Shown one piece after another: positions 34,207-45,514 of a stretch of 64,000 nt of DNA. The stretch covers positions 1 through 64,000 of the forward strand of contig WHVA01000389.1 in NCBI GenBank assembly GCA_015179125.1, read 5' to 3'. A model generated the notes under the pieces. The model did not search any database and was not told where the DNA came from. It worked only from the letters and a program-made list of their open reading frames with translations. The position numbers and the translations under genes are program-made. This stretch comes from Gautieria morchelliformis (lineage: Eukaryota; Basidiomycota; Agaricomycetes; Gomphales; Gomphaceae). The number at the start of each line of letters is the position of its first letter. The stretch's first letter is position 1.

Positions 34207-34686
34207 TGTCAGGGGACACCCTGTTTTCCATTTCCAGTTCCGACACCACACCCAGTTCCGACTCCATTTCCGACTCCGCTTCCGGTTCCGATTCCATCTC
34301 CGCATCCGCTTTCGGGAACGATTCCGCTTCTGGGAGAACTTCCACCAGTTCCGTTCGCCTTGCCAGTTCCACTCCAATTTCCGACTTCCGCCCCGGAACA
34401 GTGTCGGAAATCAAGCGACTCGCATAATAGGTGGCATCAAGGGTCGATCAAGGGTCAGGGGGATGCAGGGTTGATGGCGGGTGCCAAGTGTTGTCCCTGG
34501 CTGCGCAGCGTAGTATAATACGGGCTCGCTGACATTGGGGGTCCTTAGACTTTTCTCTTTGGATTTCCCCTTGTCAGGTGAGAATCCCCTCTCTTGTATG
34601 CTCTGTTCATTTATACAGACTTTGGATTTCCCCTTGTCAGTTGTGTGGTAGTGAGGTCTCCACAACTAGCCAGGGTTGCCCTTACA
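34207..34686 (+). mobile_element. Solo LTR, family S, TSD CTTGC
   Basis: This 480-bp unit matches 30137-30626, lacking a short GGTGGTCAGG-like piece. CTTGC is duplicated at 34202-34206 and 34687-34691. It is inserted in the 5' part of the G2 element. Confidence 0.9.
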
Positions 34687-34691
34687 CTTGC

Positions 34692-35870
34692 GTCCTTCTT
34701 CGACTGCATGGAATTATCACGCTCGCAGTCGACAGTAGAGGGTCTACTGTTAGAAGTACTGAAGAAATATTATATCAACCCGGTAATTCTATCAACACAT
34801 TTCTAACCTCAAACCGAATCGCCCACACACACCCGAATGCACATACACCACTACGACCCATCCCCGAGATCGCCGAATCACAACACACACACTCAATCCA
34901 ACCCAATCCATACATCCGGACACCCCGATATCCGGATAGCCGCCAGACGCCCGCTGTATGAAACATATACAGCCCGCTGTAAATATGTATGCAGCCCGTT
35001 GTAAATACACTATCCGCCCCTTGTTTGAATTAGCCTACGGTGCTCGTGCACCATTTCTTTAGCTTCCAGTATGGTTCACCTGCACCGTCCGCCCTGTGCG
35101 CCATACGGTTGTTGGGGAATCAGCTGTTCAACCAGCTACAAAGGGCTCATACTGGTGTATTTCCGCTTTTTCACAAGTTATAGCATATACACGAAGCTAT
35201 AAGAAAATGTGGGAGTATTTCAAACATCTCTCCATCGTTCCCCTATTTTTCCATATTTTTCCGCAATTTATTTGTCCCAAACTGCCTTATTTCTGCTATT
35301 GCAGAGTTGTGTGTCCATTTGCACCCACAACTCTGTCACGGACTCTATGCACACTCGTACGGCGAACCTGGGCAAGCAAACTTATATTGCAATGCCAGCG
35401 CTCTTAGCGCGACCGAGAACCGGGCCGTGCTCAAGCCGGCGCAAGCAATAAATACATGTACGACAAAATAAGTGGGAAGTGGTAGGGTGGGTGCAAAATC
35501 GAGAGCTCGAAGCCTTACGGCTATCGAGCGCGATATGAGTGAGAAGGACGCGAATATAGAAAATAGGAAAAGCTACCTATCAAGCGCGATATGAGTGAGA
35601 AGGACGCAAAGAAAGGGGAGAGTAGGAATGCATGTATATATACTATCATGGACAATAGAACTCTGTGAACGGTGGACAATGTGAGCTGAGACCCACGTGA
35701 CTCGTTGTCATAGACCCTGAACAAGGTGTCCCTTGTCCATTCCATTTCCATTTCAAACTCCGCCGGCCACCTCGGCGGTACCTTAATTTCGGACTTACCG
35801 GTCACTCAAGCGCCCACAAGTCCGGCAGGATGGCTCTCCCAGTAATTCCAGCTGAGCCTCAATCTGTTGC
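34692..35870. other. No gene recognised; small repeats
   Basis: This may hold the 5' untranslated region of G2, but no 5' LTR is found. Small structures: CAGCCCGCTGTAAATATGTATG followed by a near copy at about 34971-35010; one isolated 34-bp minisatellite unit at about 35070-35106; and GAGCGCGATATGAGTGAGAA repeated near 35526 and 35584. Confidence 0.4.
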
Positions 35871-35881
35871 TATATGCAGCC

Positions 35882-36439
35882 TGTTTGGCTGAACCAAACA
35901 GTGGGGATCTTGGTCAGTCATGACAACAAGGCTGTATCAGGCTGTGCAAGGCAGTGCTAAGCAGTGCCCTTGGTTATTGTGGCTACAGAGCACTAATTGG
36001 CTGTGGTTTGATTACTAAGCCTCTGAGTGCCAAAGTCATAACTGAAGGTACAGCCTCAGTGACTCAACCAAACCAGGCACATCTTGGAGAGTCAGGAGTA
36101 CATAACTCAACCAAGCTGTGCCAAGTCACATGACTCTGATCAGTGAGTCATTCCTGACAAATCAAGCTGTGATTGGTAGGAAACACTGTGAGTCATCTGG
36201 AAACACCCAGAACCTTCCTATACTTTCTTCCAGCTTCCACAAGCTGCTCCCTGCATTCCATTAATAGATAGAAGGTTCTACCTGCTTACTAAGCTCATGT
36301 ACATTACAATATAAAAGGAGGCCCTTTTGCCTGCCTTTTCATCAGCCAATCTACCATCTTCTATCCAACGCACCTTGTGTGACTTGCCAAGCTTGCACAG
36401 CTTACCAGGCTGCTAACCCCAGCTAGGGTTATTACACTT
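35882..36439 (+). repeat. Possible solo LTR of another family
   Basis: The segment begins TGTTTGGCTGAACCAAACAG, has a TATAAAAGG box at about 36311, and ends near GGGTTATTACA. The TG..CA ends and promoter-like layout suggest an LTR. No matching TSD is seen (CAGCC before, CTTCT after) and there is no second copy in the window. 36440-36870 beyond it shows nothing I recognise. Confidence 0.3.
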
Positions 36440-36872
36440 CTTAGTGTATTAATTCTCAGTTAAGTAGTTGCTTTTCTACTTAGCCACCCAGACTAACCCT
36501 CTAGGTGAAATTCTGCAGAGTGAGGTTGTCAATCGATTTTCTTGCCAATTAGCACTCCAATACCCGAGACGATCTGATCAGTCGATTTTCCTGTTCAGAG
36601 ACTTTCACAAGTCACTACCCCAAAACCAGTCGCTCATTTATTGCAGTGCATTGATGTTAATTGGGTCAGCCCACTTACAAACTCTCCTGCAAAAGCCATT
36701 CCTCTCTTTTTGGAATACTTGGACCCCGTTAGTTGTCCTCGAACCTACAAACTAATAGTTTGTTATTCATTACGCCAGTAGTGTCTAATATTCTTGCAGT
36801 TTCATATACGACACGTTCTGATAAACCAAGGCATTAGCTCTAACACCAAAGTCTTGAAGGGTTCCAAAACAA

Positions 36873-37387
36873 CGGTTCACCTGCACCGTGCGCCGTGTGT
36901 GGGTACGGTTCACCTGCACCACTCGCCATGTGCGCCGTACGGTTTACCTGCACCACCCGCCATGTGCGCCGTACAGTTCACCTGCACCATCCGCCGCGTG
37001 TGGGTACGGTTTACCTGCACCGTCCGCCGTACGGTCTGCACCACCCGCTGTGTGCGCTGTACGGTTCACCTGCACCGTCCGCCGTGTGCGCCGTACGGTT
37101 CACCTGCACCGTCCGCCGTGTGCGCCGTACGGTTTACCTGCACCACCCGCCATGTGCGCCGTACAGTTCACCTGCACCATCCGCCGCGTGTGGGTACGGT
37201 TTACCTGCACCGTCCACCGTACGGTCTGCACCACCCGCCGTGTTCACCATATGGTTCACCTGCACCGTCCGCCATGTGCGCCGTACAGTTTACCTGCACC
37301 ACCCGCCATGTGCACCGTACGGTTCACCTGCACCGTCCGCCCTGTGCGCAGCAGTATGGTTGACCTGCACCACCCGCCGTACGGTTC
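36873..37387 (+). repeat. 34-bp GC-rich minisatellite, array 1 left part
   Basis: About 16 degenerate units of roughly 34 bp, consensus ACGGTTCACCTGCACC then GTCCGCCGTGTGCGCCGT, with 25-bp and 30-bp variants. A block of about five units recurs in the same order, so there is higher-order structure. Unit junctions form CCGTACGG palindromes. No forward frame contains a stop, which yields three overlapping long ORFs that are artefacts. The array is interrupted at 37387 by copia B copy 2 and continues at 42549. Confidence 0.9.
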
Positions 37388-37846
37388 TGTAGAGGACAGG
37401 AATTATAGGCAGTAGGACTGGACTTCGTGCTCAAAAGAAGACTAGAAATTAATTCACTACAGTATTTCTAGGTCAACAAATCAAAAGGAAACAAGACTAA
37501 TTTACTTGCCTCTCTCAGTGAATTTAGTTGTCACTGAGAGAGGGGGAAAATGTGTCTCATGCGCATGTACTACTAGCCGGCGCTTTAGCGCCCGTGATGC
37601 CACAGTGTGCCATGCTAAGCGCCCATAGAACGTAGCACGGTAGTGAACAGCCGCAGCTCAAAAAGGAAACTTGTCCACAACCACCCACAAAGGGTTGGTT
37701 GGACAGAACATGAAAAGAAGTAGAAATACAGCTTTGAAAAATCATAGAATGAATGTCAGCATGGTTTCAAGTCAAAATCAAAAGAAATACGAATGGTAGA
37801 ATCTATTTGGCTTGATTTTGGTGCAGGAGTATAAATGCACCCAACA
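37388..37846 (-). repeat. Copia B copy 2 3' LTR, type II
   Basis: This 459-bp LTR matches the solo type II LTR at 44624 (CCAAATAGATTCTACCATTCG, CCAACCAACCCTTTGTGGG). It lacks the roughly 60-bp module present in the 44624 and 2896 copies. Confidence 0.9.
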
Positions 37847-37859
37847 CGCCCCCTCAAGC

Positions 37860-40800
37860 CTAATATATTCCAAGCTTCTCGTTGAGGATCTTCACTCTAG
37901 GACTAGGAAGTCCTTTAGTGAGAATATCTGCCAACATTTGTTCGGTTGGCAAATAAACGAGCTTGGCTTCTTGATTTTTGATTATATCTCGAAGGAAATA
38001 TAATCTGATGGCGAAATGTTTGGTTCTCGTGTGTTGTTGAGTGCCATACGTGATTGTAATGGCTGATTGATTGTCTGAATAAACTTGGATGGGTCTGTTC
38101 AGTGGTTGGAATATTTCAGAAATAAAATGGCGCATCCAGAGAGCCTCTTTGCCCGCATGGGTCAGGGCGACGAATTCGGCTTCAGTTGATGAGAGGGCTA
38201 CTATCGACTGTTTCTGGCAACTCCATGAAACAGTGCCTCCATCAATCTGAAATAAGTATGCCGAATACGAACGCCTATGACTCTGTGAACCCCAATCCGC
38301 ATCTGAATACCCCATCAAGCCGTCTTGATTTCTTCCAAGTGTGAGCTTGTAATGCTTCGTGCCTTTCAAATATTTGAAGACACGTTTGACTGCATTCCAA
38401 TGTGTGCCACCTGGATTTTCAAGGAATTGCGAGAGCAATGACACCGCAAATGCAATGTCAGGTCGAGTGGCTACAGCTGCCCACATCAGTGATCCTATCG
38501 CTTGCCTGTATGGAATCTTCGACATGGCTTTCTTGCCTCTCTCTGTAGAAGGACATTGGTCTTTAGATAATTTAACGGCTGGATCAAGAGGCGTAGCATA
38601 AGTCTTCGCATCTTCGAGATTGAATTTTTTGATGATCTTCTCAATGTATGCGGGTTGTGAAATTGCAATGGTTTTCGTCTGCCAGTCTCTTTCGATTTTG
38701 AGGTTCAATAGCCAATGAATCTCGCCTAGATCTTTCATACTGAAGACCTGAGCAAGATCTCGTTTGACTTTGTCCAGGACTGACTGATTCTCAGCTGTGA
38801 TGGTGAGGTCGTCTACAGCTGTTGCAATGATCACATGCCCCTTTCCGCTACATCTATAAAATACAGCCCCATCTGTGGCTGATGTAGTGAATCCTAACTT
38901 GTGGAATTCACCACTTAGATGTTTGTACCATTCCCTTCCAGATTGTTTGAGGCCGTAAAGTGCTTTCTTCAAAAGTAGCACTTCGTCTTTGTCTCCGGAC
39001 TCATATCCATATGGCTGCTTCATGTAAATAGGTTCAGGCAACGTAGCATTGAGGTGTGCATAGTCCACATCCATTTGATGAATAGGCCAGTCGTTCCTAG
39101 TAGCAATGGCGCATATGATCCGTAGGGAGGATAACCGAGCAACAGGTGAATATGTCTCATCATAGTCGACTCCAAAGTCCTGCGTGAAGCCTTGGGCAAC
39201 CATTCTCGATTTAGGTATTATTGGTTTCCCTTCTGGATTACGCTTCCAAAGGTAGACCCATTTATTACCGACAATATTGGCTCCAGGAGGTGGTTTAGCT
39301 TGTTCCCACACTCCCTTGTCGATTAGGGCCTCGTACTCTTTGTCCATTGATTTCTTCCACATAGGATTATTCAGAGCTTCGTCTGCATTGCTAGGTTCAA
39401 CTTGACTCAAATCCGGCACCTTGTTATTGTTTTGACTGTCGGTTGGAAACGCACTGATGGCAAACTCATAGCTACTGATGCCATCAATCTTGGAGGATAA
39501 TTCTTGGTCGAATAGATTTTCTTTACGGTCCTCAACATCCTCATAAGCTAGCGTAGTCATATGTGCACCAGCTTGTCTCTGAGTTTGAGATGTTGTTACA
39601 GGACCTGTTGGGGCTGGCTGCACTTGTTGTTGACGAATCCTTTCACTTCTCCTTATCGGTTCAGTTTCTCTAGGTCTGTCATCAACTCCCTGAATAGGTT
39701 GCAGCTCTTCAAGATATTCGTCTTGTGTGCTTTCATCAATTTCTTCGATCTTTGCCTCTTCGCTGACTAAGTGACTGGGCACAGGTGCTGATGCCGGAAT
39801 GGCCTTCTTCACCTCTCTAGACATAGGTAGCTTGGATTCCTCAATAGAAATGATTGGGACTTTTCCCTTCTTCATCTCTGAATCAAACACAATGTTTCGC
39901 TCGACAGAAACTTTGTGAGAGTCAGGCCGATAAACATAATGACCATGGCTCTGCGCAGAAATTCCTATCCACCGAGCTCTTTTGGAACGAGCTGCCAATT
40001 TATCTCCCTGAGTGACCTTGACATAGACTTCGGTTCCCCATGTATGAATGTCTTTGAGATTCGGCTTCTCATGGTGAATCATTTCGTAAGGCGTTTTATC
40101 CAGTAGAGCTCTTGTATGCGTCCTGTTCCTAAGATAATTGGCATGCTGTATCGCATAGCCCCATAATATCTTAGGAAGGCCTGATTTGAATAGCATGGCA
40201 CACGAGTTCTCTCAGTGAGAGTTTGGTTCAGACGTTTGGCAACACCATTAGACTCTGGTGCGTCGTGTACCGTCAACCGATGCTTCGTGCCTTGCTTGGC
40301 GAGGTGCTGTTCAAATTCAGAGCTCGTATACTCGCCCCCTTGGTCAGAAACAAGTGCCTTGATGTGCACATTTCTCTGTCGAAGCATTAGAGCCTCGTAG
40401 AGCTTGTACTTTGAGAATGCTTCCGATTTGTTCGCCATGAGATAGATCACAGATTCTCTTGAGTAGTCATCGATAAAGGAGACATAATATGACTTTTTAT
40501 CGATTGTGAGGTGTCTTGCAGGTCCCCAGACATCAGAATAAATTCTGTCACCGAATTTTGATGTTCGGTCTCTGGGTTCTCGAGGAAGAGGTTTGCGTGC
40601 AATCTTGGCCTGAATACACACATCACAGACAATTCTATCGCCTGTGGAGCTCAATTCAATGCCCAATATCATGCCACGATTTAACAGATGTTGTAGGGAC
40701 TTCTGTGAGATGTGCCCCATTGTTTGATGAATTTCCATGGCAGACAAACACATATGGGCTTGAGCACTTGGTGACTGGAGGTCTAGTCGATATAAGCCAT

Positions 40801-42106
40801 TGACCTTCGGTGCTTGCATCAATACCTTTCCAGCAGCGTTAGATATTGTGCATTTCTGGCCACCGAGTCGAATATCATAGCCAGCATCATCGCACCAACC
40901 GATTGAGACGAGGGTAGCAGCAATCTTGGGTGCATAGTATGTATCTTGCAACATGACTTCTACTGTTTTATCTCCAACCTTATTGGATAATACGAGCAGT
41001 CCTGAACCGAAGGCATCAAAAGTGCCTTTGTTGGCTGCTCGGATAGTCCTCGGCTGTGAGAATTGACAGTAGTTCCTCAATAAATTTTTATGAGGAGTCA
41101 TATGCAATGTCGTTCCGGTGTTGAGTATAAATATAACTCCTGAGGATGTGCTCAGATTGAAATTAGAGCACTCGTCGAAGTTGGTGAAGGCTAGATGCCC
41201 ATCATCACTTTCCTCAGAAGAGGACTCTTCTTCGGCAACATTCTCTTTTGCTTTACCCTTCTTCTTCTTCTTGCCTTTGGCTTTTTTCTTCTGACATGGT
41301 CCTTGACCTTCTTTACCACCTCCCTTAGCCCATCAATTTTCGATGGAGTGTCCAGGCTTTTTGCAGTTGGTGCATATATGCGCCTTCTGCCCCTTCTGGT
41401 CCTTCTTAGTAGATGAACCAATAAACACCTGCTCTTCTTGCGGGAGTGTTTTCTTCCTGTCATACTGAGCCTTTAGTACCCTAATAATATTATCAGGGAC
41501 TAATGGCATCCCACATTCTTCAAGTGAAGTGGTAAGGGCGTTCATGACTGCCTCATAGGATGGTGGAAGTGACACAAGGATTATGTCCATAAATTCTTCT
41601 TCAGAAACTCTGGCTCCCATCTCATTAAGACGAGCATATAGGTCTTGGGCCTTGTCCAAGTGGTCTCTCAAGTCTCCATCCTCAGGACATCTCATACTGC
41701 AGAGTTGTCTCTGCAGGCTGGTGAGGACCATCTTGGGCTTTTTGGTCATTTCATTGACCAGTGCATCCCAAGTCTCTTTTGCTGTCTTCTGCTTCTGTAG
41801 CATCAGAGCTAGTGACTCTGACACTGAGACGATAATTTGGGTCTTGGCTTGTCCTTCTCTAGCAAGATATCTCTCCAGCTTCTCCTCAGCCTTATCCATC
41901 TGAGTTTCCTCAGCTTCTGTAAGGATATGGCCTGGGGGCATGACTGGAGGATCAGGAGGTCGAGTGACTCTCCCTTCTACATGCTTGAGTAGATTTTTGG
42001 ACTCGAAATAGCTGATGAGAGTGGCTCGCCACAATGGCCAATTACTTCCATCAGTAGCAAGCTTCTCAACACCCAATAGCTTCTCAGAAGTGTCTCCGGG
42101 GCCCAT
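37860..42106 (-). pseudogene. Copia B copy 2 gag-pol, broken
   Basis: The frame starts at ATG 42106 inside the primer site. Lesions relative to copy 1: a stop replacing the last Cys of the zinc knuckle (near 41335); catalytic protease Asp changed to Asn (NTGTT, codon at 41120-41122); integrase catalytic Glu changed to Lys (VAKRLNQT, codon at 40235-40237); a GT insertion near 40198-40203 that shifts the frame after the integrase core; and several Arg-to-Cys, Arg-to-Gln and Arg-to-Trp changes of CpG type. RT and RNase H (37860-40196) remain open for 778 codons, with the unusual TAVDD motif in RT. Confidence 0.93.
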
Positions 42107-42111
42107 AACCC

Positions 42112-42548
42112 TGTAGTAGACAGGAATTATAGCCAGTAGGTATTGCCCTGTTGCTCAAAAGAATAGACTAGAAATTAATTCACTACAGAGAATTTCTAGG
42201 TCAATAAATCGAAGGAACACTAGACTAATTTACTTGCCTCTCTCAGTGAATTTAGTTGTCACTGAGAGAGGGGGAAATCTGTCTCACTGTGCATGTACTA
42301 CTACCTGGCCCTTTAGCGCCCAAGAGCTCGTGTGTCGAAGTCATTTCAGACTCCGCTGGGTGCAGCCGCCTGTGAAAGCAGAAATAACAAAATGAAATGG
42401 AGAGGTAGGGAGTGACTGGAAAACTTCGAAAATAATCAGAGAAATGGATGCATGGTACAAGAACAATGTGAGAAGAGATTGAAAAATCATACAACAAATT
42501 GAATATATTATGCTTGATTTTGGTGCAGGAGCATAAATGCACCCAACA
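42112..42548 (-). repeat. Copia B copy 2 5' LTR, type I
   Basis: This 437-bp LTR matches the solo type I LTR at 2896 better than its own partner. The roughly 60-bp module between two GAAATTAATTCACT repeats is deleted. The final bases read GTCTACTACA rather than GTCCTCTACA. Confidence 0.9.
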
Positions 42549-42741
42549 GGTTCACCTGCACTGTCCGCCGTGTGCACCGTACGGTTTACCTGCACCACCC
42601 GCCATGTGCACTGTACGGTTCACCTGCACCATCCGCCGTGTGCGCAGTACGGTTCACCTGCACCTCCTGCCATGTGCGCCGTACAGTTCACCTGCACCAT
42701 CCGCCGCGTGTGGGTATGGTTTACCTGCACCGTCCGCCGTG
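42549..42741 (+). repeat. 34-bp minisatellite, array 1 right part
   Basis: About 5.7 units of the same repeat continue the array after copia B copy 2, starting GGTTCACCTGCAC and ending at CCGTCCGCCGTGTTAG. Confidence 0.9.
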
Positions 42742-43305
42742 TTAGAAGTCACGGCGCGCAAGCAGCTACGTATGTGTATGATGAGGGGTCAAGGGAACTA
42801 AGGAGAAATGTCTTCAAGCACCAATGAAGGCCTGAAGCGAGTCTGGGGACAAAACAACGAGAACTGTGGCTTCAAACAGCCAGCTAAATGGAGTTTCTTA
42901 CTGCCTAGCATTCTATACATGTTTCCTAGCTATTTAAGTAGTTTGGAACGAAGTTATGCTGTGAAATATGCTTGTGGAGCAAGCAGGTGCCGCCGGTGCA
43001 TGATATATGCACCGGTGCTGGGCTATGTACCTATCTGATCATTTAGGTATTAGTGCCTTGGAGCTTTCTATACTATTGTGGAGCAGCTACATATATTTAG
43101 GAACGATGGAGCGCCTCCTGCGCTCCATCTCGGATCAGTGCCTCGAGGAGCCCCGGAACCCGGCTCAGGGTTAAAGGGGCCGGCAAGATGCGCATGTGAG
43201 TGATGTCATGTGCATCTAATAGATCCTGTGTCGGTAATGCGTATGCGCAAGTATCAGTGCAAGAATACTAGGATAGAACTTGATTTCCCATCCATAATAC
43301 AACAC
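42742..43305. other. No feature recognised
   Basis: This is the spacer between two minisatellite arrays. It has short direct and inverted GC repeats (GGTGCCGCCGGTGCATGATATATGCACCGG near 42987-43016 is an imperfect palindrome) but no coding signal I would support. Confidence 0.3.
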
Positions 43306-43573
43306 GCCGTACAGTCTGCACCACCCGCCGTGTGTGCCGTATGGTTCACCTGCACCGTCCGCCGTGTGCGCCATACGGCTTACCTGCACCACCCGCCGTA
43401 CGGTTCACCTGCACCGTACGGCGCGTGCGCGCACAGTTCACCTGCACCGTCCGTCGTGTGCGCCGTACAGCTTACCTGCACCACCCGCCATGTGTGCCGT
43501 ACGGTTCACCTGCACCTTCCGCCGTGTGTGGGTACAGTTCACCTGCACCGTCCTCAGTATGCGCCGTACGGGC
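43306..43573 (+). repeat. 34-bp minisatellite, array 2
   Basis: About eight degenerate units of the same repeat. One unit has the palindrome CGTACGGCGCGTGCGCGC. As in array 1, all three forward frames are open, which is an artefact of the repeat. Confidence 0.88.
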
Positions 43574-44623
43574 GCTGAAGCAGTTCCTTTGGGCAGCAAC
43601 TACCATCAGCATATCGCATCACTGGCGAGGAACAGGCCTAACTTACTGGAATATATCAACACCGTCTTAAACACCACTGCCACTGTGTTGACGGGATCGC
43701 CGTGAAAGTTGACACTCGTCGTGGGAGAAGAAACAAACATGCCACGCGCGTCGTGGGCACGTCACGTGACGACATCGATTATCAAAGGCTGGTGGAAATT
43801 ATGAGGCGCATCGCTGAGTACCATCTCCACTGGAAACATCTTAGGTCATTTGTCTTCCTTGTCTTCCGTCAGCTCAGGTTCAGTCCTCCGGTCTAAGGAA
43901 TTACACTAATTGTTCCGAATTCTTACAGTTTCTTGGTTGTACTTTGTCTGCTGTTATTGGACGTTGTATCGGTGTTCCTGTCAGACCCCCAGGTGTGCCC
44001 ATGCGCATCTCTACTATTTCTTAACTTAAGCTGACCACCGTATTTCTTTTTTTGGGCAGAAATGTGGCATTTATCATCGAAATGTGGAGGTACGTGTTGC
44101 AATTCCCCCTTGCCATCGTTCTTTGCGCTCCCTTCACTTTACCTTCTGTGTCACTTATCGTTTTATAATTTCCCAGTTGCGCGCTGACCAATATTACCCT
44201 TGCCCCTCATCCAGGGAGGCCTGAGATAGCATGAAGGCGGCCAGCACGTCAACCCCTTAGACACGTTGGCATCCTTCGATGGCGGCAGGCGTGAGTGTGA
44301 TTCATTGTTAATTTATTAATACACCTCATACACATGTGCCATTCATTCATGACATTTGTGATCCTGTGACACTGCAGCCCAACAACAGGAAGCCTGTCCC
44401 GGGCCCACCACGACAAGCGACTTGGGAGTCAGCCTCGAGGATATGCGCAAGGGTGCGGAGATCAATGTAGGTTCCATACATCCTCTTTGCGTGACTTCTG
44501 CTCTGACGTGTATGCTTTCAATGCCCATTCCAATCCTCCACAAGGTTTCACTTGTACCCCATGCAAGAAGGGTGCGGAGATCAATGTAGGTTCCATACAT
44601 CCTCTTGGAACCTACATCCTCTT
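43574..44623. other. Possible decayed host exons and a local duplication
   Basis: A plus frame at 43702-43896 (DDIDYQRLVEIMRRIAEYHLHW) looks coding-like, and a GTACGT..CCCAG interval at about 44090-44176 could be an intron, but no coherent gene model emerges. AAGGGTGCGGAGATCAATGT and the following 20 bp occur twice (about 44448 and 44567). The stretch 44491-44570 between them recurs at 47309-47385. Confidence 0.3.
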
Positions 44624-45132
44624 TGTTGGGTGCATTTATGCTCCTGCACCAAAATCAAGCCAAATAGATTCCACCATTTGTATTTCTTTTGATTTTGACT
44701 TGACACCATGCTGACATTCATTCTATGATTTGTCAAATTTTTCTTTGATTTTTCAAGGCTGTATTTCTACTTCTTTTCATGTTCTGTCCAACCGACCCTT
44801 TGTGGGTGGTTGTGGACAAGTTTCCTTTTTGAGCTGCGGCTGTTCACCAATGCGCTACATTCTACGGTCGCTAAAGCGCCAGCAAGTAGTACATGCACAT
44901 GAGGCACATTTCCCCCCTCTCTCAGTGACAACTAAATTCACTGAGAGAGGCAAGTAAATTAGTCTTATCTCTCTTCGATTTGTTGACCTAGAAATCCTGT
45001 AGTGAATTAATTTCTAGGTAGTGTATAATATATTTACAGTGACAACTAAATTCACTGAGAGAGTGAATTAATTTCTAGTCTTCTTTTGAGCACCAAGTCC
45101 AGTCCTACTGCCTATAATTCCTGTCCTCTACA
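44624..45132 (+). mobile_element. Solo LTR, copia B type II, no TSD
   Basis: This 509-bp LTR begins TGTTGGGTGC and ends GTCCTCTACA, with type II U3 and the optional module. The flanks CTCTT and CTTGG do not match, so the copy probably results from recombination between elements or from a rearrangement rather than simple LTR-LTR loss. Confidence 0.88.
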
Positions 45133-45514
45133 CTTGGCTGTCAGAACCGTCCACACTGGGGGTAAGATCCCAATGTTGAAGACCCTGCACTAAGAAGGGG
45201 TGCCTGTTCTGGTTGGTCGAAAGAGATAAGAAGAAGGACAAGTCTGAAGTAGACAAGCCTCAAAGTAAGAGATTGAGAGAAGAGAGACGATAGAGTGAGC
45301 AAGGTATCCTCAAGTGCTTAAGGGCACAGGAGACGGTGTAACATATATGATAACCAAACTAGCGAAATACATGGAGCAAGCTCTGGTATTTATCTACTTT
45401 GGAAAAGGGGGATGAGTCAGAAGAGAATAGGAGGGATGAGTGAGTCAGAGTGAGTCAAGTGAGTATGAGAAGGAGTCAGAACAACAAGAGAGATGAGTCA
45501 CAATGAGTCAGAAT
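45133..45514. repeat. Array of TGAGTCA motifs, left part
   Basis: Sequence without ORFs. From 45413 to 45514 it is built of degenerate GAGTCAGAA units with five exact TGAGTCA heptamers. The array continues at 46579 beyond the solo LTR. Confidence 0.6.

Larger units (their letters stand above)
37388..42548 (-). mobile_element. Copia B copy 2, inactive, with two different LTR types, TSD GGTTC
   Basis: The insertion is bounded by GGTTC at 37383-37387 and 42549-42553, within the minisatellite. In element orientation the 5' LTR (42112-42548) is type I and the 3' LTR (37388-37846) is type II. The two share only the first 40 or so bases and the hairpin-to-end segment. The polypurine tract (CTTGAGGGGGCG) and the initiator-tRNA primer site are intact. 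The internal region is closely similar to copia B copy 1. Confidence 0.93.

Noticed and set aside
35700..35760. Possible inverted fourth copy of the family S LTR start (AACAAGGTGTCCCTTGTCC)
   Set aside because: Similarity is limited to a few short words and does not extend, so it is not called.
36873..37387. Regularly spaced repeats that could suggest a CRISPR array
   Set aside because: The units are contiguous and degenerate, there are no unique spacers, and the genome is fungal.
36794..37415. Three overlapping ORFs of 165-189 aa on the plus strand
   Set aside because: They are translations of the 34-bp minisatellite in its three frames; the same applies to 42499-42827 and 43210-43705.
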